This document shows, piece after piece, positions 10,811 to 21,523 of a DNA stretch of 64,000 nt. Numbering within the stretch: the first letter of the stretch is position 1; every line of letters starts with the position of its first letter. Both the position numbers and the translations under genes were made by a program. The notes beneath the pieces are model-generated. The model did not search any database. It was not told the origin of the DNA and saw only the letters and a program-made list of their open reading frames with translations. This stretch comes from Volvariella volvacea V23 (Eukaryota > Basidiomycota > Agaricomycetes > Agaricales > Pluteaceae), in assembly GCA_000349905.1 (NCBI GenBank), contig KB722738.1, forward strand, positions 987,551 to 1,051,550, given 5' to 3'.

Positions 10811-13794
10811 TTAATGGCTGATGTATTGAAAGACAAAGGAGACATCTGGAAGTCCTACCTCCGCTCGAAGGAGGTCATCATGATTATTTTTCAGCTCTGC
10901 ATTTGTGAAGTGATTCCACCTGCTTCCAGTTTAGCAAGGTGTTCAGAATGTATGCAATGCCACTCACGTGCTAGCATCACCATAGAGCAAGGCAGAGGAC
11001 TTGATAACCTGACGTCCATCCCTGCAGCGCTTACATTTGAAAGTCTCGTGTGTTTCACAAAGTGTCTTCTCGTTGAACAGGAATAACTGACGCAAGGCGT
11101 CAAGCGAAAAGTGACGTTCTGTATCTTCCTTCTCATCAACAACACAAGACGAAAGCGCCTGCTTATTGGCCTGTCGTTGGAAGATCTTCTCCTCGATGGT
11201 TCCGGTAGATATGAAGCGATAGACGAAACCTGTTGGTCATCAATATTTCGTGTTGCACAGCCTATTGGGAGCGTACACTCTTTCTTTTGTCCATCACGCC
11301 ACACACGAGCAAGGGCTTGTTGATCAGCTGCGGGATTCCAATCTTATTCAGATTGGTGGTCAGTATGGAGTCATGAATATCATCGTTCAAACGTACCAGG
11401 ATCGAAAAGAATCAACCGGTTAGCCCCAATTAGATTAATGCCGCATCCACCTGCTTTGCTACTGAGAAGGAAGATGAATTCTTTCCCTTCAGGATTATTG
11501 AACTGGTCAACGAGCTTTTGCCGCTTGGTGATAGACATAGTTCCGTCAAGGCGGAAGTAGCCATACCTACACTGAGGTAAGGAAGCATACCCTAGAGATG
11601 GTAAAAAGACGTACTTCTTGCTGCGGCACAATTTCTCGAATAAATCTAGGGTCTGAGTGTAGTTACTGATCAGAACGATTTTATCATTCGTGTGTGTCTT
11701 GAGGTGGTGAAGGAAGCTGAAAATGGGTCAATAGGGACATGTGATAAGCGGATATTGCAACGCACCGTTCCAGCACCACGAACTTGCCTCCCCAGTCACA
11801 TCTCACATTGGGATTGCGACCTCGCTTACCGGTGCAGCCAGCACCTTCAAAGCCATCAGGTATGAGATCTTCTGAGCCACGAAGGTCGTTTGGGAGGTCC
11901 AATAGCTCGGGGTGATTGCACAATTTCTTCAGAATGTTGATAGCTTTGAGTGGTTGAGAGTCTGTTCCGCGCAGTAATGCCTTTATCTCCGGTGAGGAGA
12001 TGAATAAGCGGTACAGCGCAAGCTGAAATTCTGATAGGTTGCAAAATACAACATGTTCGTACTTGACGGGCACTGTTGACCAAGCGCATGAATCACACTG
12101 AAGGAGAAAAGCATAAAAAATGGACATACAGTACTTGGAGAGCAGGTCATTCGTCCTACGGATGATGAACTTAGTAACTAGGCCACCAAGTTCCTTCAGC
12201 TTTTTCTCGCTCTGCGCCTTTACCTCATCGCTAGCAAGAGCATCACGACCTCGAATAATGGCATTCTCAAAGTTTTTTCTAAACTCATTCTTCGAGCCCA
12301 GGAAATCAGGGTTGGCAAAGTTCAGGAGAGAAAAGTATTCTGAAAGGTCATTCTATGCGGGAACAGAGGTCTGTAGGCGAGCCAATCATCTGATACAGTG
12401 ACTAACCTGAATTGGGGTACCGGTAAGAATCACTCGTCGCTTAACATCCAGAGAATTTAATGCCTGGAATGTAAGTGATTCTGAGCAGAAGTCAATAATG
12501 TGCAGGGATGGGAGCGAGTTGAGCGAACCTGAATTCTTCAGTCGATGTCCTTCATCACAGAGCAATAAACCAATCTGACAATTTGCCAGATAAGCCGTCA
12601 GCGTTCGCAGCGTCTCGTAAGAGACGATCATAACTGCAACAGATATCAGCGAGTCGCAGAGTTATGCCCACTTCGGATTTACCTGGTTGGGAGACATTCC
12701 TACCACGGGCTGTCACCCATCGGGCGACCTTCTCAAGTAGCTCAGCCTTTCCACCTTTACCGTCAACTGCCAAAGGGTTAATGGCATCCTTCCCCAACCA
12801 CTTTGCTAGGGGGAAAGTTAATTCACGCACGCGTACACCGATATCGTCTTACCAAGCTCATTGGCCCAGTTCTTCACCAAGCTAGAAGGACACGCGATAA
12901 TGCATTTCTCAATGGAAGGTTTGCCCGGGTGAGGGGACTGCTTGAGCAAGGTCCACATCAAAGCAATGCATTGTAACGTCTTTCCGAGGCCCATCTCATC
13001 TGCCATGATGCACCCATACTGGTTATCTACCATCATGCCGGTCGTACATCTGTACAAGAACTAATCCTCAACTCAATATCGAATTACATCAAGCACCTGA
13101 CAATATTACACACCTTCACACCTTCGACCTGGTGAGGTCGTAGGACTTTGGATAATAGAGGGTCAATTACAACGGGCACTTTTACAAGCTTTTCCTTCTT
13201 CTGATTTTCCCCAAGCAATACTTTGAGTGATTTATGGGGATTGTACATGCCGGCGGTCTTCTCCATTGCTTCCTTCGCGGCCCTTTCTTTCGCTTCCTCC
13301 TTCTCCCTTTCAATCTTCTCCTCTTCTGTTTCCCTGTCGTCAATGGTTGGGTCGTACAGGACAATGGCATGATCTTCCATGGGATCATGCAGTGGACGGG
13401 GGATAAGCTTGGCTTGTGGACGAATTCCCAAAGAGACGTTGGATGGCATCAGCTGTATTATTTCTCCATCCTTGTTCGTCATCGAAGGCAAGGAGAATCT
13501 TCGTAGCTGCTCAAACGGCTTTGGCTTAAACACAGGATACTTCTTGATGGCTGCGAGCAGTTCCTCCTCAGTGTAGGCTCCGTCTTTGTCGTTCTTTTTC
13601 TTCTTCTTTGAGGCAGGCTCATCGGACTCCGAATCGTTCTGTTGCTCTTTGTAGGAGACTCGCTTTCGCTTGCGTTGTGGCTGAACCTTGAGCGTGCTGA
13701 GGGTTGGGGGCTTGAATGGCTTATTGATACGCGTGCTCTCTTGGAGTCGGTCCACGACTCTGCCGTCGGGTAAGGTGGGGGCGCGTCGCAGCAT
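10811..13794 (-). CDS. RAD54: Rad54-type SNF2 DNA translocase
   Basis: Multi-exon minus-strand gene. The ATG at 13794 ([15 protein letters not shown]) is the first true ATG; the open frame upstream begins with TTG. The N-terminal domain is basic ([15 protein letters not shown]) and interacts with Rad51 in known members. SNF2 motifs follow in order: [17 protein letters not shown]; Ia, [36 protein letters not shown]. Then come motif IV-VI regions: [38 protein letters not shown] and LILFDP. The C-terminus after [10 protein letters not shown] includes a Cys-rich [15 protein letters not shown] segment as in Rad54, and ends [20 protein letters not shown]...ISH with the stop at 10811. Rad54 remodels chromatin and drives Rad51-mediated strand exchange in homologous recombination. 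Introns are about 50 bp each; exact number not fixed by eye. Confidence 0.93.
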
Positions 13795-14006
13795 GGTTAT
13801 GGAAGACAGCAAAGAGTGTTAATTAGCGTGTACTACGCGGTGTACTTCGGATTGACTCAACGCGTCAGGTTCATGTGACACGTGACTAATTACCATCCAC
13901 CCTGGCATCACGTAGCAACATACCACGCAATACATACAATCAATGTACAGATAAGCATAAACCATTAGTGTTGAAGTGTGAGCTATGCGAGTCCGAAATG
14001 AATGCA

Positions 14007-16435
14007 CTACCATGACTCTGAAGAAAGGGCAGCCTCTGCATATCCGCTGAAATTCTCAATGGTTACTCTGGCCACTACAGTACTATCTCCTTCCAGGTGA
14101 GACGTGGGGATATTAAGTTTGGAGGCGATAGCGAATGATTTGGAGAAGCAGAATGCCAGGACATCCGGGCCGGCCACAGCTATGAACTGGAATAGTTCAG
14201 AAAGTGGTAACCGAGCGAGAGTGAAGGACATACCAGGCGACCAGCTCTTAGGCGGTCCTGGAATTGTTGAAACAGTGATACCTGGTCCTGAGTAGCCCGA
14301 GCATCGATTTTGACAAGGGCCGTTGTCCCGCATGTCCGCATAGTGTCCAGTACTGTGTTGGCATTGTTTGCGCTATAGAATTTCCCCGGCGGAGCGTTGG
14401 GATTGCGCTGGACAATTGAACCCAACTTTTGAGCACCGTCAGCGCCAGATCCAAGAGGTTCAAGCTTTACTGGGATGGAATGCGAGTGGTCTAGGGCGAG
14501 GTGCAATACCGAGGTGGGCTTGTTCCTGGAAGTGGTCCTATGTAAGCGTGGTTCATACAAAAATGGAGCAAGTTGGCGAGGTTCGACCCACGCAGGCTGG
14601 CGTATCGTGGCAGAACTAGAAGACCATACTTACGAGTCATCAAACATCGTACGCCCCCATGACGACGAACTCCCAGTGAAGAGCATTTCCTGGACTAAGG
14701 CAGACCTGAAAGGGATTTAGGAATATTACCAGGATAAGATACCCGGCCCACTCACGCTTTCTCGTTAGGCGCCTTTTCGACTTGACTTGCAGTTTTACTT
14801 AACTCTGGCAGGGAGCCGAAGGGCATAGATTTCTTGCTTGATGGAACAGTCCTAGGTGGCAGCATGGCGGAGGTCGTCAAGGTGGTAGATAATGAGGGTG
14901 GCTCTGGTTCGGCGTCTTCAAAGGTGGGAAGCATCTCCGCGTCTTCTGCATTGGTTTCGCCCGCTGCTAAATTCAACAACTCCGAACTAGGTACAACAGA
15001 TGGCAGTGTAGCATTGTCTTGTGCATCCTCCCCAGAATGCTGACCGGTCTTCTCCAACGGGTCTGATGTAGTATTGTTTCCTCTATCTTCTTCTGCGTCA
15101 GATGAACGCTTGGCGCGGGTAAATTTGCCTTTTACCGTCTTCAGTGCACCTTTTTCCGCGGTCAGTAAGGAGCTTCTATTCTTTTGAAGCATTCCTGTTG
15201 ATGAACGACCTGGACCTGGTTTTGGTCGAGTCGATTGAATGACTTGCTCGGCTGTGGTGCTCGTTTGATTCATAATTCGTGCTTTTGTGGAAATCGCACT
15301 GTGGGTGTGAGTGATTTGGGGGTCATCCATCTTCTTGACGAGAGGATTCGTCGATCTTGTTTTATGGGAGGGGATTACTGCTTCTGCTCGATCCTCTTCC
15401 TTCTCGACTTCATCGCTAATTTTTGGCTGTGCAGCACTAGTCTTTGAATAGGTTCTGTCTCTGTGGAGATTTTTAACCATTTTAGCGGCCATTGAACCTG
15501 GGGGTGGCGGGACGGTGGCAGGTTTAGTGGAGCGCCTAGCGATATTTTTGGGAGCCGGATCCTGAAGTGTAAGAGTGTTTTCTGTTTCCTCGTCGGAATC
15601 GGGGACGACTTCAGGAGAGGAAGGCCGTTTGCTGGTCTTTCGTGGCTTTGGAAGCAGAATGGGTGATTCATTTTGTGGCAGGGATTGGGGTGGATAATTC
15701 TTAAACTGAATGCCCTGTGATTGTGACGTGGAGGTACTTGGAGGAACACGTTCCCGTGCTCGTTTTATGGGCCGATTATTTGGTTCGGGGTTAGGAGAAG
15801 GACTACGTCGTCGCTTTTCAGGGAATGATGTGCTGGTAGGAGACTGGTGGGCATCGGTAGCAGATGCTATTGGTGTTGTACTTGGATTTGAGAGTGTTTG
15901 ACGCTGCTTTCGACCTGAACAGAGCTTTGGATGAGTTGCTACCGGAGAGAGGAAGTTGCGTACGCGGAGGCCCAGTCGGAATAAACTCCTCTCCTGCCTT
16001 GAACAGGGATATGTCGCGATAATCTCGTCCTCCAGAGTTGGTTCGCTCCCAAAACTTGTTAAGAACATCCTGGGATCCTTCAAATGACTCCACGGGCTCC
16101 CAACTTGGCTAATTAGGCCAGAGACGCGTCGAGAGAGCGAAGTAGACTCACGTATCGTCCTCGGGACTATAGCCCTTCCACTAGTTCCATGCCATTGTTA
16201 GCTAGGGACTCATAGGCAAAATTACAGCCACGCACTCTGACTTTGAATTGCTAATGGACACAAAGAGCTGACGATGCAACAAACGCCAACGCTGATAATT
16301 CACTTACCCACAGGAGGTTTTTGCGTTTTTTGACGACCTTGGCTTGAACGATGGATTCTAGCACGGCATATTAGTCACGAACAACTCCATGTGCGCAACA
16401 GAGAACGCACCGACTTCGTATTCTTCGTCGCTCAT
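14007..16435 (-). CDS. Chromodomain protein with long disordered middle and conserved-looking C-terminal domain
   Basis: Start ATG at 16435 gives MSDEEYEV. A short intron leads to ESIVQAKVVKKRKNLLW, then a poorly resolved junction leads to WKGYSPEDD, then TWEPVESFEGSQDVLNKFWE. Together these make a chromodomain with the aromatic cage residues Y, W and W, so it may bind methylated histone lysine. A 50-bp intron joins FIPTGPP to RRKQRQTLSNPSTT. The next approximately 350 residues are Ser/Pro/Thr/Lys-rich and disordered. The C-terminal exons (from about 14720 to the stop at 14007) read EMLFTGSSSSWGRTMFDDS, then LVKIDARATQDQVSLFQQF and ARLPLSELFQFIAVAGPDVL. They look folded, but I do not recognise the family; a SPOC-like fold as in Chp1 is only a guess. 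Lies between RAD54 and the Crb2-like gene. Confidence 0.78.
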
Positions 16436-16745
16436 GGCCTAGTGTGGGTATGTAATGTTCGTTGAATACTGAGTTTCGGTCTGCGGCATTGTGTGTTGAC
16501 CACGTGACATACACGCCCCTTGATTGCGTTGGCGTAAAGTACTGCAGAACCCTGCTGGGATGGGTTGGCTTAGCACGGCCCTATCGCGCGCTGAGGACAC
16601 CATGGCAGTGGCTCGCAAGGACAGTCGATAACCTCAGCATATCCTCTCGAACGTGTGGATATGCACATCCAGTCTGGTGATCGTTCTGAAACACCATTAC
16701 TTGCTTTGGACAATTGGCTTGCTGGGCTCGTCCGTACGACGATAC

Positions 16746-17203
16746 ATGAGCGAAACCTACAAGCCCGACAGGACCCCTCATACGCCCGCACAACCACAGC
16801 CAGTTACTCCCCCACCCTATGAACCACCTCAACCGACATACCCAGTTACCCCGTCCCCGGTCGTCCCATTTCCTGGGCGTTATCCGGACGGTAAGTCAAG
16901 ACCAGTCACGGTGTGTTCTGTTACTCAATTTCAATACTTATTCTAGTAATGACTCCTTGTGCGTATGGGTACCACGAACCCATGGTTGAGTTTGGTCTTT
17001 GCGGTATATTGACTGCGATTGTGAGCATGAGGTGCTGCTGAAACTTCTAAGCAACACTGACACATCCCTACTCAGTTCTGCTTCCCGATCGGTCTTATCT
17101 GCCTCTTGTTCGTCGGTTCCTTCGTCTTCCCATCCGTGTCAACAACCGTTTTTACAGCCTCGACACCGAGCGCAGATGTGCGCGTTGTCGCATGCTTTGC
17201 TAA
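16746..17203 (+). CDS. Brain protein I3 (BRI3)-like small membrane protein
   Basis: Four exons, about 95 residues. Exon 1 (from ATG 16746) encodes a Pro-rich N-terminus (PPPYEPPQPTYPVTPSPVVP). Exon 2 reads MTPCAYGYHEPMVEFGLCGI. Exon 3 gives FCFPIGLICLF, and the last exon LDTERRCARCRMLC with the stop at 17201-17203. The order Pro-rich tail, C-x-H/Y-x-H segment, hydrophobic PIGLICLF and the DTERRCxRC end is the BRI3 signature. In animals BRI3 sits in lysosomal and endosomal membranes; its molecular role is not settled. The final junction uses donor GTTCGT and is supported by frame and by the conserved ending. Divergent from the chromodomain gene (310 bp between starts). Confidence 0.8.
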
Positions 17204-17391
17204 GAGTTGGCGACGAGTCGGATGTGATGTCAAGGAGCTTTCGACCAGCTATGATATATACATGCTTGAACTATAGTACGTGTACATGAGTATATATATC
17301 GATTATTCAAATTTCCCTGTACCGTTGGTATGAATTATGCTACAATGGAGATGGTAAGAATGTGTTATATGCACAGATAATAAGAAGTGTA

Positions 17392-20300
17392 TCACTCTAG
17401 CCATGTTGGGGGTGGAAGAAGACGAGAAGCAATCAAGCAATCTTTAACCCACTGCCAATCAACAACAGTTGGGCCAAGTTCACTGAGATTGGGGGTGTAG
17501 TGATCTCTTTCCCTTATGATGAGGTAGTCATACGTCTCAACCTCGTGTTGGGTTTGTTGTAAGGTTTTGACTGCTTTAACTCGATGGGCACCCATGCACA
17601 CAATGATTCCGAGGATGGCGTTGGTCGCCTCTTGGGTTGAACCAACAGCTCCCTGGTGGTAACGGTGAGATCAAGGTGAAGGAAAGGTGGGTGCATCACC
17701 TTACATTTCTCTTGACCTGTGGAAACATGTCATCTCCCAAACACAATATGTCCTTGTCCTTAAAGAGCTTGGCTGGGACAAGATTGTCCATTATATGCTT
17801 GACATCATGTGGGCTTGCACCCCATTTAGCATCGACTTGTTGTGTTATGCACGCTTGGAGCTGTGAAGAGAATCCTTGATCTAAGAGGTACTTGGACCAT
17901 GCCGGTTGTTCGCCCTACGGTCATTAGATATGCCGATCAACACCCAAAGGAGAAGTCCTACCTCTTGAATTGCGTCTTCCAACCATTCCGTCGAGAGACA
18001 GGGTATTCCCAACGCAAGTGCGGTCAAAAATTTTGGCTTGAAGCTTGCTTCGTCGGCCAACAAGAACACCCGTTGAATCGTGTCCTTTCCTGTCCATTTG
18101 ACTTCGCTCTTCTCAATGACCCACTGCGTTTGTTTTCGACTGTATTTCCCTTTCATATTGATGACGCTCGACCACTCGTCAATGACTATTCCTCCACCGC
18201 TTTTAATCCCCGCCAACAACTCCTCCCGATCCTCGTTTCCAGCACCCAGAGTAACCACCAAACCGACACCTGCTAGGATCTTACGGCTACTCCGTGTTGG
18301 AGGAAAAGTAGTGGACAGCTCTTTAGACGGTGTCAAGGTTTGCTTTACCATGACAGGCGTAATCAGATCGGGAGTGAGGATGCGGTCCTTCCAGGCATGC
18401 ATGATGGTCTTCGAGGCAACTTTAATCGAAACCAAAGGCACGGTTACTGGTTCATCATCCAAAGAAACTGTGATTATTTGATTCTCGCCCTCACCACTCA
18501 CAGATGTCACCTTGGAACTGTGATCGGTTTGAGCAACCAGAACATCGTCTCCTTCACGGAGTTCTCCCAGCCGCAAATGATCAATCTTCACTATCGCAGT
18601 CGCCCCGTCATCGAATCGGATGTCGTACGAGGAGGGCCCTTGAATTGAATGTACAACGCCGGGGTAGTAATGACTATCTGCTCTCCACAGAGCGAAGACG
18701 CGTGTTGGCTCCAATGCGGGACTTGCCCTCGTTGCCAGAGATGTTGTCGACCGGAACCTCTTAGTCTGTCGTCCACCTGGTGTGTTTCGGCCTACCGTCG
18801 TCGCCATTGACACCTTCGAAGCACTTCTGGTCTGAGGCGACCTGGTTATTCGTTTGCGTTTGCGTGACTTCTGCGCCGACGCCGGGTTGTTGCCATTGTG
18901 TTCGAGGGCATAAGTATCTTCTCGGCTGGGAATGCACAATTCATCATCTGATGTTAATTCGCTTTCACATCCTCCTTCCTTCTCTATCTGTTTTCGTTTA
19001 CAGATCGCAATGGGTTTTTTATTTGCAGACCTTCTATCAGCACTTCGTGAACCACACCGAGTACCAATCATAGTGGAGCTAGAAGCTTCTTGTTTCACCC
19101 GGGTAGTGAGTGTCTTCTGGCGGCCTTTCTTGTTGCTATCCTGTTCAGGTAACGAGGAGGGTACTTCACCATTTACCCATGCTCTCCCCTGTGCTGAGCG
19201 TTTAAGTAAGACTCGCTGCTCAGTTGCCACCGCCCTAGTCGGCCTGGCCCTGGGTGTATCACTCTCCGTCTGGGCCTACTCAATCGTAAATACAATTGTA
19301 GAAATAATGAACCTGAACCTAGATGAGCACGTACCCTTGAAATGACTCGGGACGCAGGTCCGTGAGCAGAGCCCCGTGCTCCGATCTTACCATTCCGAAT
19401 GAGATCGGCAAGAGGCATGTCATCGACTTCATCATCTTCAGTGTGGTCATCGTGATCTGGCTCAGTCACGCGAGGGGATCGGGGATCGGGTAACACTTTT
19501 TTCAGGCTGGTGGCAGCGCTACTATCTGTGCGCGGTTGCGCAGGAGCACGAGTGCTGAAAGGTTGTGAATCGGGCACCACGTCCGGTGGCTCTTCGGTTC
19601 CTTCTCTGGCTCGATGCACTTGTTGCGTAGGTTGAGGAGTGGCATTCCTTGGCGGAAACTGGGCTGTTGGAGGCGGTGGCTTTGATGGAATAGGCGGTGC
19701 GGTTTTGACATTGTAATGGGAGGGCTGAGTTTCATCGCCTACTATAGTCGCATTCCTCGGAGGTGTTGGCATACGCTGCTGGACAGAATCAAATGCAATG
19801 GGTTGCGTCTCTACAGGAAAGAAAGGGATAGATTCTTCAGTTATCAGGTGCTGATATCGATACCGCTTGTCCGCAGACACCAAGGAAAGAAGGCCCCTGC
19901 GACCTGAACTCGGTGCTGTTGTGATTGTTTTATGAGGGGCCGTGGTGTCCTTGTCATTTTCATCCAGATCAGGCTCTGTGGTGGGTTGGGTTGGTTCTAA
20001 ATCATCAGGTACGGCATCGGCTTTACTAGGCTCAAAAAAAACTTGAAGATGGGTCGCTACTGTCACTTAAAGCATCTAAATCCTGGGTTTGAGTATCCTC
20101 CAGGCTGAATTCAGGCTGTCTGGGAACGGGGGATAGAGGTTCCGGAGATTCCGGAGATTCCGGTCGAAATGGGGGTGTTGATTGGCGAGGTGGCAAAAAC
20201 GATGTCTGGGACTGCGACTGCGACTCAGAGATCATGGATTGATCAGGCGTGGCATCGACCAAAATATTACCATGGGGGCTTGGCGTACGGCGGGATTGGA

Positions 20301-21102
20301 ATTTCGAGGATCCATTATAAGAGAACATGGACCTGGTGGTTGGTGAGGGGTGCTCGGGGGTGTCAAGAGCGCGCGCTCCTCGTTCTAATTCCTGTAGAGG
20401 GACTTCAAACTGTCTGAACCGACTGCGGGCGGTTTGTTGCGAGCCTTCGTGGGCAACAGAACCTTGTCTGAAGTCTGGGTCGTCGTCAGGAAGGGGTGAT
20501 ACGTGACGCGAAGTGACAAGCTGATGAGCAGTCGATTCTGACGGTGACGAGACAAGTGTATTGCAACTTATATCGGCGGTCGTCCTTGTGGGGTTGGAAG
20601 GATGGCCTTTGGAGTTTGGAGCCTTTGACCACGAACAAGGTAATTAGACTCATGGAAAGGAAGGAAATTGTTGACGTGATCTTACTTTTGACGCATAAAG
20701 TGGTGTGGATTCGTTACGGCATGCCCCTGCAAGCGCTGCAGGAGAGGGTTGGCGGGTTAATAGTTGAGAAAATGAGGCACTCCATAGGTACCTACTGGTG
20801 TCTTTCAAATTTTCCTTTTGCGATTCATCGCCCATTTTATAATCTTCACTATTTTGAGTCTGTGTTTCCGCTAGACCATAGAGGTTGTAGCGCGGTATAG
20901 AGCGCCTTGATGAGCCAAATGAATCGCTGGAGGTGTATTTATCTTGGTCGTTGGCGTTCGTTGAGTGCGCTCTACTTGGCTTCCAGGCTGGTGCGGGTGG
21001 CTTTGCAAGCACATTGTGGAGAAGCTGTGTGGCCTGTGATTGTGAATCACTATTGGGGGTTAGGGACTCAGGAGCAATGATATGCATGATGGACGAACTC
21101 AT
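17392..21102 (-). CDS. DNA-damage checkpoint adaptor with Tudor and BRCT domains (Crb2/Rad9/53BP1-like)
   Basis: Spliced gene with ATG at 21102 (MSSSIMHIIAPESL) and stop at 17392. The N-terminal half is disordered and rich in SQ/TQ sites (DSQSQATQLL, ETQTQNSED, ESQSQSQTSF, EDTQTQDLD), typical ATM/ATR targets. The C-terminal half holds a Tudor fold, VFALWRADSHYYPGVVHSIQ ... YDIRFDDGATAIVKIDHLRL. It is followed by a BRCT pair: LAGVGLVVTLG...LLAGIKSGGGIVIDEW, LADEASFKPKFLTALALGIP, and in the last exon TVVDWQWVKDCLIASRLLPP. This order (SQ/TQ cluster, Tudor, tandem BRCT) is that of S. pombe Crb2, budding yeast Rad9 and 53BP1. These bind H4K20me2 and gamma-H2A and activate Chk1/Rad53 kinases. Exon borders between 20300 and 20700 are tentative. 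Confidence 0.87.
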
Positions 21103-21523
21103 ACGCGTCCATTATGCTTCGGTCACGCGAACTAGATATATCTGTCGAGATTGAATTTGGGACTATGCTTGAAATTACGTTTGCGCCGGTGGCCTGTTGG
21201 CGCAGACTGAGCCAAGCAGATGGCGACTGGTGTTCAGATGCGAAGACGATGATAAAGCCCAGAGTCGAGTATATTTGACCCTTGATTCTGCCGATGGACG
21301 AGCGGAAGAAGTGTGGTAGAGACAAACAGTGGAGAACACGCAGACGGTGCAGTGCACAAGATGGATTCAATTAAGCGAAGACATTGCACTGTGACCTGTG
21401 ACGGAGCGCGATGGTCGTGACACCTCCCTGTGTCACGGTCTGTGCTCGCTCAGCCAGTTCTCAGCTGCAGTGTAATCGCGCTGGACGCCATCTGCTACTC
21501 GCCATTCTGCTCTGTGTTATCTC

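Noticed and set aside
14578..14595. GGTTCGACCC, resembling a tRNA B box
   Set aside because: It lies in the chromodomain gene region; no A box or cloverleaf could be formed around it.
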